A stretch of 9,716 nt of DNA, from contig JAJRTK010000433.1 of the NCBI GenBank assembly GCA_024278345.1, positions 1 to 9,716 of the forward strand, read 5' to 3'. A model generated the notes under the pieces. That model was given only the letters and a program-made list of their open reading frames with translations, was not told the DNA's origin and searched no databases. Source of the stretch: a bacterium. Lineage in GTDB: Bacteria; CSSED10-310; JAJRTK01. The number at the start of each line of letters is the position of its first letter. The first letter of the stretch is position 1. Positions 1-6,870 of the stretch are shown here, piece after piece. Both the position numbers and the translations under genes were made by a program.

Positions 1-45
1 CCAGCCCGCCACCGGCAAGATGCCGGTGCCACCAGGGCGGCACCG
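1..45. repeat. Overlapping hairpin-forming repeat at window edge
   Basis: Two overlapping perfect inverted repeats lie here. CACCGGCA (10-17) pairs with TGCCGGTG (21-28) around a 3-nt loop. CGGTGCC (24-30) pairs with GGCACCG (39-45) around an 8-nt loop. They share the bases at 24-28, so only one can form at a time. The segment is beyond the lolA terminator, noncoding and C+G-rich. It resembles the dispersed intergenic hairpin repeats of many G+C-rich genomes, but no second full copy is present in this window, so membership in a repeat family is an inference. Confidence 0.45.
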
Positions 46-58
46 CGGAGTGTAAAGC

Positions 59-86
59 AAAAACGCGGGGATTTGATAGGTCCCCG
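59..86 (-). terminator. Intrinsic terminator of the lolA unit
   Basis: Read on the minus strand, CGGGGA (86-81) and TCCCCG (71-66) form a 6-bp G+C-rich stem with a 9-nt loop. Two bases later comes a run of five T (63-59) and then more T-rich sequence. This is the classical Rho-independent arrangement. The stem begins at the base immediately after the TGA stop codon of the lolA-like gene, so it is well placed to end the DUF4388-SH3-lolA transcript. Confidence 0.75.
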
Positions 87-869
87 TCAATCTACGATGG
101 GATCACCATTGAAATCCAGCATTTCCGTCCCCCGGGGTGGCTGGAAGCGGTAGGTCTTACTGGAAATTCGCGTGTTGATTTTGGGGGCCGACAAGCGGAT
201 CACTGTCAGCTTGTTCAATTCATCCGTCATGCGAATTTCCATGAGGAATCCCTTTGCCCGCTCGATCTTCAGGATGAGTTGCTGGATATCACTGTTCGCT
301 TCCCGGGGACTCAATTGGAGCTCAACACTCTTCGGATCTTCCGGTCCATCGACAAGTCGAATGTTGAATTCTTCCTGCAGAGAAGCTGGATTCGAGAGCA
401 AGGTCAGAGTCAGCCCCGAGGCCGTTTCTTGCTGTCCTCCTCGGAACACCTGTTTTTCCGAAGGCAAGTAGAGCCACTGGAAATGCCCGTCCAAGAGGAT
501 CATTTTCCCCTTGGGCTCGGAGTATTGCCACCTCATTTGGATCGGTCGGGTCAGGAAAAGCTCGCCTCGCTCGACTTCCACGTCTCCCACAAGCTCGTTG
601 ACAGTTTCGATCTCGAACCGGGTACGCAGGGTTTCAGCCGCTGAATAGAATCCTTCGAGCCTATCCAGAATGACCGGGAGCTTCCGGTTTTCTTCCTCTT
701 GTCGGGAAGGCGTGGACCCTGGCGAAGCGGGGGTGTTCCCGTGTTGCGTAGGGGCGGATGTCTGCGAAACCGCGCCTACGGCCCCCAATAATAGCATCGC
801 CGAAAGAGTGGCAAGCATCCAACCATGGCCGAGGTGAGGGGGATTAGGGCTCCGCCTTCCATTGCTCAT
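87..869 (-). CDS. lolA: LolA-like outer-membrane lipoprotein carrier
   Basis: The 260-aa product matches the LolA/LolB-like fold. LolA is the periplasmic chaperone that takes lipoproteins released by LolCDE and carries them to the outer membrane. An N-terminal hydrophobic stretch at about residues 18-34 looks like a signal peptide, followed by a low-complexity Pro/Ser/Thr/Gln linker to about residue 60. The LolA-type domain then begins at LDRLEGFYSAAETLRTRFE. Familiar elements include the GELFLTRPIQMRWQYSEPKG segment, FQWLYLPSEKQVF, and a late strand with KLTVIRLS. The ATG at 869 is preceded by a GAGGG ribosome site 5 nt away. The N-terminus is longer than in E. coli LolA. It is the last gene before a strong terminator, and the SH3 lipoprotein gene lies 117 bp upstream. 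The family is clear. Whether this is the housekeeping LolA or a specialised paralogue cannot be told from sequence alone. Confidence 0.88.
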   Translation of the reverse strand: MSNGRRSPNPPHLGHGWMLATLSAMLLLGAVGAVSQTSAPTQHGNTPASPGSTPSRQEEENRKLPVILDRLEGFYSAAETLRTRFEIETVNELVGDVEVERGELFLTRPIQMRWQYSEPKGKMILLDGHFQWLYLPSEKQVFRGGQQETASGLTLTLLSNPASLQEEFNIRLVDGPEDPKSVELQLSPREANSDIQQLILKIERAKGFLMEIRMTDELNKLTVIRLSAPKINTRISSKTYRFQPPRGTEMLDFNGDPIVD

Positions 870-986
870 CTTCTCCCTCAGTTTCTTTCCGTGGATTAGC
901 CGATCATGGTCGGTCGCTCCAAGCTCTCCTCCGTGCGATGCACAGTCACAGGCTGGCGCGGTCTCAGACCCTTTTTACTCGCCTTT

Positions 987-1642
987 TCACAGATAGGTGA
1001 TCTCTTTACTCTTGTTTATCGTCATCGTGTAGTCGCTCTCACCATCGAAAGCCGTGATGAAGATGATGGGTTGCTTCCACCTGGGAAAGGCTTCGATAAT
1101 TTTCTCGATCCAATAGGTTGCCAGTGCCTCGGCATCCTTCTTTTTCATGGTGACTTTCTCGCCACCCTTCTTGCCAGTGAAGAGTGTGACTTTGTTGAAT
1201 GCCGATTCGATCAGGACTTTCGTGATGGGAAACCGAAGCTCATTTTTTCGTTCCGTTCTACCATGAATTTGTCTTGGTAGACCTTCTTGGCCATTTCTCT
1301 AGCCTTCTCGGTATCCCCTTCCCAGTATGGACTTTGGGGGATTGTCATGCACAGATCCGTGTAGATCCAGCCCGAAGTATTCGTGGGACGGACGGTCACT
1401 TTGCTGAACTCTCCCTTTTGAGCCAAGAGGGTCAACAAATCGCCCTTTTGTACGGTTCCCACGGAGTCGGCTTCGATCTTGGGCTCGGCGAGCACTACGG
1501 CATCGACTCTGGCAACCACGTTAGTTCCCACGTTCTCGGGGATTCTTTCAGAAAAAACTTCCGTGTCGACATGTCCCTTTTCGCAACTTGAGACAACGAC
1601 TCCAAGGAGGAGAAGAAACGAAGCTATCACCTTACGAGACAT
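987..1642 (-). CDS. SH3-like domain lipoprotein, interrupted by an apparent -1 frameshift
   Basis: The ATG at 1642 follows AGAGG at 7-8 nt and starts a lipoprotein signal with a hydrophobic core and a VVSSC lipobox (Cys near residue 20). A bacterial SH3-like region follows (about residues 40-95: AVVLAEP, VGTVQKGDLLTLLAQKGEFSKV, GWIYTDLC). These domains usually mediate binding, often to cell wall. The initial frame stops at 1211-1213, giving 144 aa. The -1 frame continues convincingly to a TGA at 987-989, with coherent segments such as FPITKVLIESAFNKV and ATYWIEKIIEAFPRW. The most likely junction is a run of six A on the coding strand (1243-1248). Slippage or one missing A there would give a 218-aa protein reading NEKNELRFPITK. 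It may be a sequencing error, a real broken gene or recoding. The start lies inside the end of the DUF4388 gene. No enzyme function can be assigned. Confidence 0.72.
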
Positions 1643-3839
1643 AATAATTCCTCTCAGGATCGTAGAGCGGCTTTCCTCCGCCATGAAAGCAAGGTTCGTC
1701 AACGGTCCTCACCTCGTCACCAGCATGATTGACAAGCCACCTTGCCCGCGAAGGAAAGCCATGGAATGAAGAGAATTCGGCGTCGCCCACGCGATTGGCC
1801 AATTCTTCCCAGTCTGTATTGAGACCGTGCCCTCTCTTCGGGCCAACCGAGTTGTCTGTCATGATGACTAGCCGGCGAAGAGTGCGCTGTATTCGGAGGC
1901 GAAGCCCCTTGTTTGTGTAAAGGACGTAACCACTGGCTGCGAGCAATGTCGCCAGAATGACCACCATTGTCAGCAGCACTCCAATGAGCAGCTTTCGCTT
2001 CGATCCCGTTTCCTCGTCCAGGAGAAGCGGATCGGAGATTTCGTCCGACAGATCCCGTTGCTCTTTTCTTGCTTGGAGCCTTCTTTGGTTTGGCACCTCC
2101 GAGGCTCTTTGATCTTCCCCGTTTCGCGCTAAAACCGGAGGTGCTTCTTCTGCCGATCCGGCTTCAACAGGCGAGCCAGACGAGGAATCCGTCCCCGCCG
2201 CCCCTTGGAGCTGCGGGACCGCCTCGAGGCCCTCTGTCAGACTTTCCGGGGTGACCGTGCCCCGACCGATGCTCTGGTCTTTGTCAACCACTGGCAGGAT
2301 CGGTTCCCCATCGCCCTGAGCCTCCACCGGCGACACGGCGGAAGCTCCTGTTGCAGGCGGCTCAGGCCGCGATCTTTCCTCCGGTGCTCGCGAGGGAGGA
2401 TCCCGGCTGCCATCCGCGGGACCTTCCTGGTCATCCGGCAGAATAGGGAGAGTCTTGGCCTCGTGGTAACCATGGTCTTTGGGTTGCGGTTCCTCCTTTA
2501 CCGCCACAAGTTGAGAATCGCTTTGAAGCAATTCTTCTAGCTCGTCGGGGGCTAACTCCGTGGCGATGCCTGAGGGAGGTACCTCGGAGTCGTAGGCTTC
2601 CGTCATCGCCCGGCCCGAGAAAACCATTTCCTCCGCGGAGGAGGCTGTGGAAGCACCACTCGAGTCATGCATGTTCATGGAAAAGGCCCGATTTTCTAAC
2701 ATCAGGGCTTTTTCCACGGCGGTATGCAGGCTGAGGTGGAATGATGGAAGAACTTCTTCGGCGACGACGAGAACGCCCCGAACATCAGAAATGACTTCCT
2801 GCAACAGCTCAGAATCCCGGTGGCCAATTTGGGTCAAAATGCTTTTGAGCAGTGCGGAAAAGCAAAGCAAGAGATCTTTGAGGACGATGGAGTTTCCCGT
2901 CAGTGCCAGAGTCTTCAATACACCCTGCTCATCGAAGACTGGCCGAGGCTGAAACTCCAAGGTTTCCAAAAGGGCTGGTGGCGGATTCTCCAATTCCATC
3001 GTTGCCTGATTCAGAGCTCGACAGCCCGCCCCGGGGTCCGCTGGCTCCAGCCTTTCGATGAGAATCGCAAACAGGTTGCGGTAGACCTGGGATACTGTTT
3101 GGAAGGTCAGTCCGCTTCCCCCCAGGCCCCCGGTGCGACTTTGTTCGCGGTAGTCCGCGATATCCACCAGTTGCTTGTCCAAGAGCAGGGCCAGCCTTGA
3201 GAGAATCTGGAGCCGGTTGGCGCTGAGCTGTTCACAAACCTCGTAAACCGTGCGATTTCCATCTACGGCGCTAAGAACTTTCCATTCTTCCGGGCTCAGC
3301 TCAATCTGGTCCGGCTGGCCTGCTCGGCGAAGCACTGCCTCAAGCTTTGGAACTTTACCAGACAGCCTTTGCCACTTTTCGTGGATCTGGCGACCCTTTT
3401 CCAGAATTGTAGAGAGGGGGAATTTAACCCACAAAGCCCCAGCAGGAGGCTTTTTCCCGTCAGTTACCGAGTACTCGCCTTCGTCCCAGGAGAAGAGGTC
3501 GTAAAGGATCTCCCTTGTGAGGGATGCCACACGACTGGCAATCTCTTTCCGAGGAAGGAGTTCTTGCCCTTCAATAACTTGCTCGGCCGATTTGCTTTCA
3601 TCCAGGGCGAGCGCGAGGATGCGGCGCTGCGCGTCCGCATCGATCCGGTGTTTTCGGACCAGATAGGAAACGAGCGAAAAATAGGGATCGCTCGATTTCG
3701 CATACACCAGGTGTCCTTTCGAAAGGTAGAGCTGGTGACGCGTCGGGCCGTTCTCGAAGTCGATACGTGCGGTTTGGGTTTGCGTCCCCACCTTTTGGAA
3801 AACCACGACTGGATTCAGCATTTCAGCATCCGGGATCAA
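1632..3839 (-). CDS. DUF4388 (PATAN-like) domain protein with one membrane segment
   Basis: The 735-aa product opens with a DUF4388-type domain (about residues 8-145), visible in HQLYLSKGHLVYAKSS, the helical VASLTREILYDLFSWDEGEYSV and the regular spacing between them. A winged-helix-like segment follows (about 179-228: LSPEEWKVLSAVDGNRTVYEV). A helical region without a recognised domain extends to about 395. Residues 395-613 are an acidic, Pro/Ser/Glu-rich linker that is probably disordered. One transmembrane helix lies at about 617-640 and an Arg/Lys-rich stretch follows directly. The tail of about 95 residues is unrecognised. DUF4388 proteins are often linked to signalling, gliding motility or two-component systems, but the role here is unknown. 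The start is uncertain. The TTG at 3839 has AGAGG only 3 nt upstream, while an ATG at 3821 in the same frame lacks a good ribosome site. The 3' end overlaps the SH3 gene start by 11 bp, which suggests translational coupling. Confidence 0.8.
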   Translation of the reverse strand: MIPDAEMLNPVVVFQKVGTQTQTARIDFENGPTRHQLYLSKGHLVYAKSSDPYFSLVSYLVRKHRIDADAQRRILALALDESKSAEQVIEGQELLPRKEIASRVASLTREILYDLFSWDEGEYSVTDGKKPPAGALWVKFPLSTILEKGRQIHEKWQRLSGKVPKLEAVLRRAGQPDQIELSPEEWKVLSAVDGNRTVYEVCEQLSANRLQILSRLALLLDKQLVDIADYREQSRTGGLGGSGLTFQTVSQVYRNLFAILIERLEPADPGAGCRALNQATMELENPPPALLETLEFQPRPVFDEQGVLKTLALTGNSIVLKDLLLCFSALLKSILTQIGHRDSELLQEVISDVRGVLVVAEEVLPSFHLSLHTAVEKALMLENRAFSMNMHDSSGASTASSAEEMVFSGRAMTEAYDSEVPPSGIATELAPDELEELLQSDSQLVAVKEEPQPKDHGYHEAKTLPILPDDQEGPADGSRDPPSRAPEERSRPEPPATGASAVSPVEAQGDGEPILPVVDKDQSIGRGTVTPESLTEGLEAVPQLQGAAGTDSSSGSPVEAGSAEEAPPVLARNGEDQRASEVPNQRRLQARKEQRDLSDEISDPLLLDEETGSKRKLLIGVLLTMVVILATLLAASGYVLYTNKGLRLRIQRTLRRLVIMTDNSVGPKRGHGLNTDWEELANRVGDAEFSSFHGFPSRARWLVNHAGDEVRTVDEPCFHGGGKPLYDPERNYYVS

Positions 3840-3851
3840 GATCCTCTGGGC

Positions 3852-3883
3852 TCTCAGTCACGCTCCACGGGACGTGACTGAGA
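3852..3883. promoter_or_regulatory. Perfect 11-bp inverted repeat upstream of the DUF4388 gene
   Basis: TCTCAGTCACG (3852-3862) and CGTGACTGAGA (3873-3883) are exact reverse complements around a 10-nt spacer. It lies in the 118-bp gap between the porin stop and the DUF4388 gene, about 12 bp upstream of the TTG start. On the minus strand no T-run follows, so it is not a standard intrinsic terminator for the porin. It could be a dimeric regulator's operator, an attenuating or mRNA-stabilising hairpin, or a Rho-linked end. A second, weaker inverted repeat lies just upstream in the transcript: TCTCCG (3891-3896) with CGGAGA (3909-3914). Confidence 0.6.
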
Positions 3884-3957
3884 ACGCGTTTCTCCGGCAT
3901 CAGCGGCGCGGAGACACTCTACTCTCGAGAGGAAGCGGCAGGTGCATAGGCTTCTTG

Positions 3958-5298
3958 CTATTTTCCTCCACCCACCGTCAAGGTTGCCCCAAATAGGTGG
4001 GCAACCGAGTCGTAAGTGGCGTTGAAGCCACGATCTTGCACCATCGTCGTTCGTTCCTTCAGGTCGAGATACATATACGCAAGGTCCAGTTCCATGTCAC
4101 CGAATTCAAAACCGATTCCAGCGGTGAAACCAATGCGGTCGGATTCCGGCAGGAACGGCGAAAGCGTTTCGTCGGGAATGACCGTCGGGTCGTAAAGCGC
4201 ACCGGCCCGAAGTTGCATTTTATCCGTCAGATCATAGGCTGCTCCAAAGCGGTAAGTAAATCCGTTGTCCCACTTTTCGTCGATTTTGGCATCCGTTAGC
4301 ACGGGAATGTCGCCCGCCGGCGTAGAGAAAACCGTTTCCTCTGAAAAGTCGATGACCAAAGTCTCGAAATCACTCCAAGTTGTGTAGTTGACATCGACCT
4401 CGACTTCCAGGTGTTTCAGCGGTCGATAGGCAACGCCAACGGAAACCACGTGGGGAAGCGGGATCTCCGTCTTCCCAGCCTGATCGGGAAAAAGGGACTT
4501 CAAAAGCCCATCGACCTGCCCGATACCGGACGTAGGAATGGTGAAGTCGGCTATGCCTTCCAGCCCCAGTTTGATAGCGCTTTGGTAAGCAAGTCCCGCG
4601 GAGAGCTTTCCGCTCTCATATTGAATCCCGGCCTGGACACCGAAATCTCCGATTCCGTTGTCCGCTTTGAGCGCGAGCCTTGCCGGAAGAGCTCCCGGGA
4701 GTCCTGCCGCCTGCGCCAGGGAGCCGAGATCAATCAAGTTGGTCAACTCGGCTGTTGCCATCGCCAACTGCACGCCGCCACCTATGGAGAGCTTGTCGTT
4801 GATGGCGTAGGCGATGGTGGGGCTGATGAGGTAAGTTTTGAGGTAAACGGTCTCGATCATAAAGGCGCCATAATCGTAGCCGGAAGGCCAGTTTGGGCCC
4901 CAGTCCAGCTTCAGACCCCAAGGAGTTGTGAGGCCGATGCCCACGGCAAATTTGTCGTTGAGACGCACGGCGGCAAACCCGTGGGACGGCGGCGTAATGT
5001 TGTTGACAAGCTCACTGCGCAGTGTCAAGGGCAATGGACCTACCGCAGTGGAATTCCACGCGACGAGCGTGGTGCCGAACTTAATCTCCCAGCCCTCCAA
5101 ACGCGCCAAACCGGCAGGGTTGAAGAACACCGAAGATGCCCCTCGCGCTCGAGCGGTCCAGGCGACGGATTGAGCCATCGCTTTTGCATCCATTTCTGGG
5201 ACGAAATAACCCCCAGCCAAAACCGAAGTACTGTAAGCCAAACCTGAAAACAAGGTGATGACAGCGATGGTGAGGGAACGTTTTCGACACGTTTCCAT
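3958..5298 (-). CDS. OMPP1/FadL/TodX-family outer-membrane transport protein
   Basis: The 446-aa product is a FadL-family 14-strand outer-membrane barrel. These proteins import long-chain fatty acids or other hydrophobic compounds. A signal peptide covers about residues 1-28 and ends SVLA before GGYFVPE. The N-terminal hatch region shows the family hallmark: RGASSVFFNPAGLARLEG (NPAG at 60-63). Then come alternating amphipathic strands such as FAVGIGLTTPWGLKLDWG, KLSIGGGVQLAMATAEL, VSVGVAYRPLKHLEVEVDV and YRFGAAYDLTDKMQLRAGALYDPT. The last strand is a typical barrel C-end (HLFGATLTV) followed by GGGK. The length is usual for FadL. The ATG at 5298 is chosen because AAGGAG lies 8 nt upstream and the signal peptide starts there. 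The open frame continues upstream to 5586 but shows nothing protein-like. The substrate cannot be told from sequence. A structured leader of about 300 bp precedes the gene. Confidence 0.93.
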   Translation of the reverse strand: METCRKRSLTIAVITLFSGLAYSTSVLAGGYFVPEMDAKAMAQSVAWTARARGASSVFFNPAGLARLEGWEIKFGTTLVAWNSTAVGPLPLTLRSELVNNITPPSHGFAAVRLNDKFAVGIGLTTPWGLKLDWGPNWPSGYDYGAFMIETVYLKTYLISPTIAYAINDKLSIGGGVQLAMATAELTNLIDLGSLAQAAGLPGALPARLALKADNGIGDFGVQAGIQYESGKLSAGLAYQSAIKLGLEGIADFTIPTSGIGQVDGLLKSLFPDQAGKTEIPLPHVVSVGVAYRPLKHLEVEVDVNYTTWSDFETLVIDFSEETVFSTPAGDIPVLTDAKIDEKWDNGFTYRFGAAYDLTDKMQLRAGALYDPTVIPDETLSPFLPESDRIGFTAGIGFEFGDMELDLAYMYLDLKERTTMVQDRGFNATYDSVAHLFGATLTVGGGK

Positions 5299-5599
5299 CG
5301 ATGGTCTCCTTTTATGCTGTAGATGCCTCTGGCAGATTCGAGGGTGGGACGCCACCCCTTCCGGTAGGGCCGGCCTTTCGGCACCGGACCTTCCAGCCAA
5401 CTTTTGGCTTGTCCATCCAGCGCATCGAGAGACGCTAACGAACTCTACGTTACGAGGTAAAAGCGACCGTATTCGATGCGGAACCCGCTCCCCCCATTGC
5501 GGAACTGCCTCTCCGTTGGGCTCATCGCTCAGGGCGAGACCGCGCCGAGCCACAAGCCAGACTAAACTGCCCGCATCATGCAGCAAACTGTCCGAAGAG
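5299..5599 (-). promoter_or_regulatory. Gene-free leader of the FadL-family gene with three hairpins
   Basis: This 301-bp stretch between the dprA stop and the porin start has no recognisable gene. Three consecutive hairpins lie within 5342-5414, about 45-115 nt upstream of the porin ATG. The first in the transcript is GGAC (5414-5411) pairing with GTCC (5389-5386), enclosing AGCCAA/TTGGCT with a 3-nt loop. The second is CCGGT (5387-5383) pairing with ACCGG (5365-5361), enclosing a GCC-GAAA-GGC tetraloop hairpin. The third is GGGTGG (5357-5352) with CCACCC (5347-5342) and a 4-nt loop. The pattern suggests a structured 5' leader, but it fits no riboswitch consensus that I could recall. No convincing -35/-10 pair was found. 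The porin ribosome site AAGGAG lies downstream of all three hairpins. Confidence 0.5.
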
Positions 5600-6721
5600 T
5601 CAAGTTATCTGGCCATTCCTTCCGCCGGACCTGAAGAATGATGCTCCCACAACCCGCACGTATCTTTCCCCCGGAAGCTGCAGGATTAACCCCTCCAGCA
5701 ACCACCTGACCAACAGCGATCGGAGAAACGCCACCGGCAAACCACTCTTCACCGCCAACAAATCCATCGTAAGTGGGCTCGTTGACAAAAGGCTCCAGAC
5801 CCGTTTCGCTTCATCATCCATCTCCGGTAATCTCAAGCAATCGATCCGCGGCGGCGGCTTGGGTTTCATGTCGAGGATTCTTAGCGCTTCCCCAATATTA
5901 CTGATTGCTCGGGCTCCCTTTTTCAGAAGGGCGGCATGATCCGTCAGTGAAGGTGCCAGTGCTGGATCGGTAGCCACGAGAACCGGTCGCCCCAGCCCCA
6001 ACGCCTGATCCGCGGTGCGCTGGGCACCGCTGTTCCAGGGAGCCTCCACCAGAATCACCACTTTGGAAAGAGCCGCCATCCAGCGATTCCGCCTGGCAAG
6101 AATCCAAGGCTTCGCCGGAGCATCAAGAAAACTTTCTGACAAGAGACAGCCCGAAAGCTTAATCCGCCTTGAGAGCTCTGCTTTCTCTGGAGGCGGCATT
6201 CCCAGCCCAGCGCCCATCACCGCCAGAGTTCGGCCGCCTGCAGCCAAGGCCCCCTCGTGGGCGGCAAGATCGATCCCCCGGGCCAAGCCACTGACCACCG
6301 TCCACCGGTCTCGCGCTACCGCCGCCGCCAAATCATGAGCCCACCGGCGGCCCGCACCCGTGGCCCCTCGAGTTCCCACGATGGCAACGGCTCGTTTGTC
6401 TGGCCGCTGGTAATGGCCAGCAAGATAGAGAAGAGAAGGCCCGCGGGGAAGCTCTCGGAGCAACTGGGGAAAACCACCATCCATCCGGCATAGGATGTTA
6501 ATTCCTCTCTCCCGGGAGCGGGCGATCTCCTCTTCAACCCAGTCCCAGTCAAGATCCTCTGGTGTCAAAGCCGGCAAGGCAAGGCGAGAAAGCAGGCTGG
6601 GCAACCTGGCAAGCAGGTCCACGGGATCGGAGGTACTGGCGGCGATCCGCGCAAGTTTCGCCGGACCCACCCCCTTGATCCGGCTGATGGCCAACCAAGT
6701 CTTCGCCGCCTTACTCACCAC
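5600..6721 (-). CDS. dprA: DNA-processing protein DprA
   Basis: DprA binds incoming single-stranded DNA during transformation and loads RecA onto it; it is also common in bacteria not known to be competent. The 373-aa product has an N-terminal helix-hairpin-helix-like segment (about residues 10-30: ISRIKGVGPAKLARI). The DprA Rossmann-like domain follows (about 110-285) with VAIVGTRGATGAG (112-124), SGLARGID (144-151), GGRTLAV, RNR (211-213), VVILVEAP and SGAQRTA (231-237). A C-terminal winged-helix-like region lies at about 300-357. Where many homologues have a Tyr-Pro before the Asn, this one reads GLGMPPPEKAEL, a divergent loop. The start is a GTG at 6721, because GGAGG lies 9 nt upstream. 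The frame is open further to a TTG at 6796, which has no ribosome site. The LysM gene and its terminator-like hairpin lie 149 bp upstream, so dprA may have its own promoter. Confidence 0.92.
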   Translation of the reverse strand: MVSKAAKTWLAISRIKGVGPAKLARIAASTSDPVDLLARLPSLLSRLALPALTPEDLDWDWVEEEIARSRERGINILCRMDGGFPQLLRELPRGPSLLYLAGHYQRPDKRAVAIVGTRGATGAGRRWAHDLAAAVARDRWTVVSGLARGIDLAAHEGALAAGGRTLAVMGAGLGMPPPEKAELSRRIKLSGCLLSESFLDAPAKPWILARRNRWMAALSKVVILVEAPWNSGAQRTADQALGLGRPVLVATDPALAPSLTDHAALLKKGARAISNIGEALRILDMKPKPPPRIDCLRLPEMDDEAKRVWSLLSTSPLTMDLLAVKSGLPVAFLRSLLVRWLLEGLILQLPGERYVRVVGASFFRSGGRNGQIT

Positions 6722-6820
6722 GAGGGCATTCCTCCGGGAATCAGCAGGTTTTTGGCACTGTCCAGTTTCCGGGAGCCCAGGGCGTCGGCGGTCCAAGCCC
6801 TATGGCCCCACGCTCAAGCA

Positions 6821-6845
6821 AGAAACGGCGCATGGCGCCGTTTCT
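6821..6845 (-). terminator. Terminator-like hairpin after the LysM gene
   Basis: AGAAACGGCGC (6821-6831) and GCGCCGTTTCT (6835-6845) are exact reverse complements separated by 3 nt, a strong 11-bp stem. Read on the minus strand, the 3' arm ends in GTTTCT and runs on into TGCTTG, a moderate rather than perfect U-tract. It lies 25 nt beyond the LysM gene stop and about 100 bp before the dprA start. It is probably an intrinsic terminator or partial attenuator between the two genes. Confidence 0.65.
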
Positions 6846-6870
6846 CCTGACTTTCAGTATTCGAAAGCTG

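Noticed and set aside
906-1280. Plus-strand open frame of 124 codons
   Set aside because: It is antisense to the frameshifted C-terminal half of the SH3 lipoprotein gene. The minus-strand reading is far more protein-like, and this frame has no recognisable domain.
4411-5247. Plus-strand open frame of 278 codons
   Set aside because: It lies wholly antisense to the porin gene, has no signal peptide or domain and is rich in Arg/Gly, as expected of an antisense shadow.
5341-5414. A c-di-GMP (GEMM-I) or other known riboswitch
   Set aside because: The GAAA tetraloop and GGGAC-like strings are suggestive, but the conserved core of GEMM-I is absent on both strands, and no other consensus known to me fits.
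5299-5586. Extension of the porin frame upstream to 5586
   Set aside because: The added 96 residues show no protein-like pattern, and a strong ribosome site plus signal peptide mark the start at 5298.
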